NCBI RefSeq assembly: GCF_003148845.1
Contig: NZ_QGHA01000017.1
Coordinates: 1-64,000 of the forward strand
DNA from: Mucilaginibacter oryzae
GTDB taxonomy: Bacteria; Bacteroidota; Bacteroidia; Sphingobacteriales; Sphingobacteriaceae
Length of the DNA stretch: 64,000 nt
Direction of reading: 5' to 3'
The position numbers and the translations under genes were made by a program. The notes beneath the pieces are model-generated. The model made no database searches. It was not told the DNA's origin and saw only the letters and a program-made list of their open reading frames with translations. Of this stretch, positions 61,697 to 64,000 are shown piece after piece (position 1 is the stretch's first letter; each line of letters begins with the position of its first letter).

Positions 61697-64000
61697 ATGA
61701 CCGAAACTTTTATTAATAGGACCAAAGAAGTCAACCATATGGTCGACCTAATCAGAAATATGCAAAATCAAAGCAAGATCTTATTACTAAAAGGTAATAG
61801 CGGTATTGGAAAAAGTGCGTTCACGAAAAAGGCCCTCTTTAATCAATCGTACAGGAGCACAGTTAAGGTCAGGGTAGATGATGCTGGTAATAGACTTTCG
61901 GAAGGAAAAATGATCGAAAAGATAGCTTTCGAGATCAATACAGCTTCACTGAGCGTTAAAGGCCTACCTTCGTTCGGGTATTTTTTCAATAATTCAGAAG
62001 GTGGCGTATTGAAAAAACGGGCCTTCAATATAATAAAGAATGCACTTTCCGAAGCTATTCCGGTTCTTGGTAAAGCGGCAAATGTCGGAGCGGATTTGAT
62101 ATTCAAATCAGGAAGCTTTGATTCTGACTATGTTTTCAATTCCAGTATTACAGAAATCATCCTGATCTTAAAGGCGTATATCGAATTCGCACTCAAACAG
62201 ATCCCGTTGATACTTAACATAGAGAATATACAGATTATTGATCAGACCTCGGTAGAACTGTTACGGCAGATCATTGAAAATACCGATAGCACGATGCACG
62301 TTTGGGAATATACCAGCAATGCGGCAGTAAAGATCCCGGAAAGCGTGCTCTCAGAAAGGTTCACGATCAAAAACGTCGATTTTGAGATATGGGACTTGAA
62401 AAAGCTATCGTTTGAAGACTATTTGCAGATCATTTCCGGAAAAGGGCTGGACAAAAAAAGTTTGGATGCCATTTTAAAATATACCTATATCAAATACAAT
62501 GGGGATCTTCGGAATTTAACTGATACTGAAGTTTTATTGGGTATAGACGAGAATGTAAAAGAGATCATTAATTTGGTCAGTGACGATAGTTTCAATCCAA
62601 GGGGTTTTAATATCAACAGTCTGGTAGAAAACGAGAAGTTCGTCCTGATTGCAATTGTAGCACATAATGCGCAGGTATTGATTGATGACCTCATCTATTT
62701 GACTAACGCCAAAGAGGTCAGGAATCTCATGATCGATGTTGACCTTTCCCTGGCCAAACTTGAAGAGCAAGAACTGATCCAGCGAAATGGTAATCGTATA
62801 AGCATCAAACATGATTCAATAACTCGGGAGATCGTTTCGGGAAAAGAATACGTCAGGTTATTGTTTATCGCCTACAAGATATGGTCGGATTATTATGCCG
62901 ATCTATTGGAACGAAACCAGTTCTTTAAATATTCAAAAGAACACATCTTGTATCTATTGTTCCACTGCTACTTGCACTATTCGCCGGATAAATGTCTGAC
63001 GATATTGGCGGACATCAAGATCATCGTAGCAAATGCGATCAGGCCCGACACTGCGGTCGACTATCTGGAATCGGTAAAAGAGAATTTGAAAAGATCGAGC
63101 CGGACTGACCTTGACAAGATCTATTCCCAACTAGTGGATATCTACTACGGAGCCGGTATTTTCGACAAAGCATATAATCTTCTGCCTGAGATACACGCCG
63201 ATACGTCTTATAAAAAGATATATCACGCCGCGTTACTTAACCGGCTTGACCGCCATCAGGAAGCGGTTGATTATATCAGCTCGGTGCTGGAGACCGGCAT
63301 AGGTAAGCGGACTGAGCTTTGCCTGAAACTTATCCTATTGATCAGCAAACGGACTTTACTTGAGTGGGATGAGTGCGAATCGATCTACGAAGATATTTAC
63401 GGCAACCCTGCCTACAAAGAATTTTTTGAATACGGGTTCTTTCTCCGAAACGCGGAGATCATATTGCCGCTTCGCCCCAGCGTACTTGCCGCACAGGAAA
63501 GCGTTGTTTTCTTTGCTGAACGGAGATCGACCATTCAGTTAGCCCATTCCAAGATAACATTGGCAATGTTATACGCCTGGACCTCTAAATTTGCAGAAGC
63601 TCGACAGGAACTGAACGAAGCCGGCGAGTTACTTGACGGCAAGACGTTGGAGCGACACATCATTTTTAATAATAAAGCTGCCGTCGCTTTACATCTGAAT
63701 GACTGGGATAATGAAATTATAGAAGAGTATCTGCAGCAAGCCCGCATGACCGCCTTGACCTCATTTGATAAACTGGCCATTTACAGCAACCTTCTGATAG
63801 TTTACACCAAAACCAATAAGCACGATCGAGGAGAAATGGTAATCAATAACATATTGAAAGTAATGGAGGATGAGCCCGATCACATTATGCACCGAATATG
63901 CTATTATCATATTTCCAGGTTCTACAAGAACCACAACATAGATCTTTATCTTTACTACCAGTTGGAAGCGCAGAAGGTCCATGGAGCGATGACCTCAAGC
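61697..64000 (+). CDS. STAND-type NTPase with helical repeats (cut by window end)
   Basis: At least 768 residues, open to the last base. MTETFINRTKEVNHMVDLIR leads into Walker A LLKGNSGIGKSAFTKK (33-40) and a Walker-B-like strand QIPLILNIENIQIID near residue 175. A winged-helix-like part with IRNGNRISIKHDSITRE follows near 370. The rest is TPR-like (YSQLVDIYYGAGIFDKAYNL, KITLAMLYAWTSKFAEARQE). The N-terminus begins directly with the NTPase and has no nuclease domain, so an effector may be at the missing C-terminus, in another gene, or the recombinase itself. Confidence 0.75.
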   Translation, partial: MTETFINRTKEVNHMVDLIRNMQNQSKILLLKGNSGIGKSAFTKKALFNQSYRSTVKVRVDDAGNRLSEGKMIEKIAFEINTASLSVKGLPSFGYFFNNSEGGVLKKRAFNIIKNALSEAIPVLGKAANVGADLIFKSGSFDSDYVFNSSITEIILILKAYIEFALKQIPLILNIENIQIIDQTSVELLRQIIENTDSTMHVWEYTSNAAVKIPESVLSERFTIKNVDFEIWDLKKLSFEDYLQIISGKGLDKKSLDAILKYTYIKYNGDLRNLTDTEVLLGIDENVKEIINLVSDDSFNPRGFNINSLVENEKFVLIAIVAHNAQVLIDDLIYLTNAKEVRNLMIDVDLSLAKLEEQELIQRNGNRISIKHDSITREIVSGKEYVRLLFIAYKIWSDYYADLLERNQFFKYSKEHILYLLFHCYLHYSPDKCLTILADIKIIVANAIRPDTAVDYLESVKENLKRSSRTDLDKIYSQLVDIYYGAGIFDKAYNLLPEIHADTSYKKIYHAALLNRLDRHQEAVDYISSVLETGIGKRTELCLKLILLISKRTLLEWDECESIYEDIYGNPAYKEFFEYGFFLRNAEIILPLRPSVLAAQESVVFFAERRSTIQLAHSKITLAMLYAWTSKFAEARQELNEAGELLDGKTLERHIIFNNKAAVALHLNDWDNEIIEEYLQQARMTALTSFDKLAIYSNLLIVYTKTNKHDRGEMVINNILKVMEDEPDHIMHRICYYHISRFYKNHNIDLYLYYQLEAQKVHGAMTSS

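Noticed and set aside
1..64000. CRISPR arrays, rRNA or tRNA genes
   Set aside because: No regularly spaced repeats and no conserved rRNA or T-loop patterns were seen. A dedicated scan could still find a tRNA.

Overview
The window looks like accessory DNA from a Bacteroidota genome, most likely of the Sphingobacteriaceae (Mucilaginibacter/Pedobacter type). Supporting signs are a Bacteroidetes-style TAnnTTTG promoter element, a Bacteroidetes MobA/MobB/MobC mobilisation set, a PUR/RadC-like mobile-element protein, a DUF4249 fragment, a large FtsX-type permease and a membrane-bound LuxR regulator. No rRNA, tRNA or CRISPR array was found. Nearly everything is defence, mobilisation, surface polysaccharide or the debris of mobile elements.

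Layout. 0-1.6 kb: the end of an IS481-like transposase, an interrupted gene tail, and an antitoxin/GNAT-toxin pair. 1.6-9.1 kb: two divergent, paralogous ubiquitin-like conjugation operons. Each encodes a triple beta-grasp 'multiubiquitin' protein, a ThiF/E1-like adenylyltransferase and a DUF6527 protein. The leftward copy is preceded by a nucleotidyltransferase-fold gene, an XRE gene and a ParA-TPR ATPase, all joined by 4-nt overlaps. A candidate small RNA lies between the two operons. 9.2-14 kb: a GC-rich mobilisation block (MobC coupling ATPase, MobB relaxase, MobA, likely oriT, primase). 14-17.2 kb: a Septu-like ATPase/HNH pair bracketed by 27-bp direct repeats. 17.2-25.7 kb: a DUF4365 nuclease protein, a giant nuclease-NACHT (STAND) protein, two small unknown proteins and a PUR-RadC-like protein.

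25.7-39.7 kb is a scarred region. It holds truncated genes (nuclease, GldB/DUF2268-like and DUF4249 fragments), a serine hydrolase with an AraC regulator, an unusual AraC/FtsX-permease fusion, the 3' end of a group II intron, a glycosyltransferase, an IS630-like transposase, a remnant of a second MobC gene and a decayed glycosyltransferase. 39.8-48.8 kb: a Wza-like export lipoprotein, a LuxR regulator, a GNAT enzyme, and a secreted nuclease/patatin/M15 peptidase group. 49.1-54.7 kb: a PHP-domain fragment and a tight five-gene operon (gluzincin peptidase, MBL-fold hydrolase, histidine kinase, two stand-alone receivers). 54.9-64 kb: an IS1182-like remnant, a second nuclease-STAND protein, a glycosyltransferase/methyltransferase pair, and a tyrosine recombinase immediately followed by a STAND-type NTPase with helical repeats that runs off the window.

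The best candidate for an under-described system is the twin ubiquitin-like locus at 1.6-9.1 kb. One E1-like protein contains no cysteine at all, and neither cysteine of its paralogue is conserved, so a canonical E1 thioester is not possible. The C-terminal tail of each ubiquitin-like protein is encoded by the same bases as the start of its E1. The five-gene histidine kinase/MBL/peptidase operon and the recombinase-NTPase pair are further candidates.
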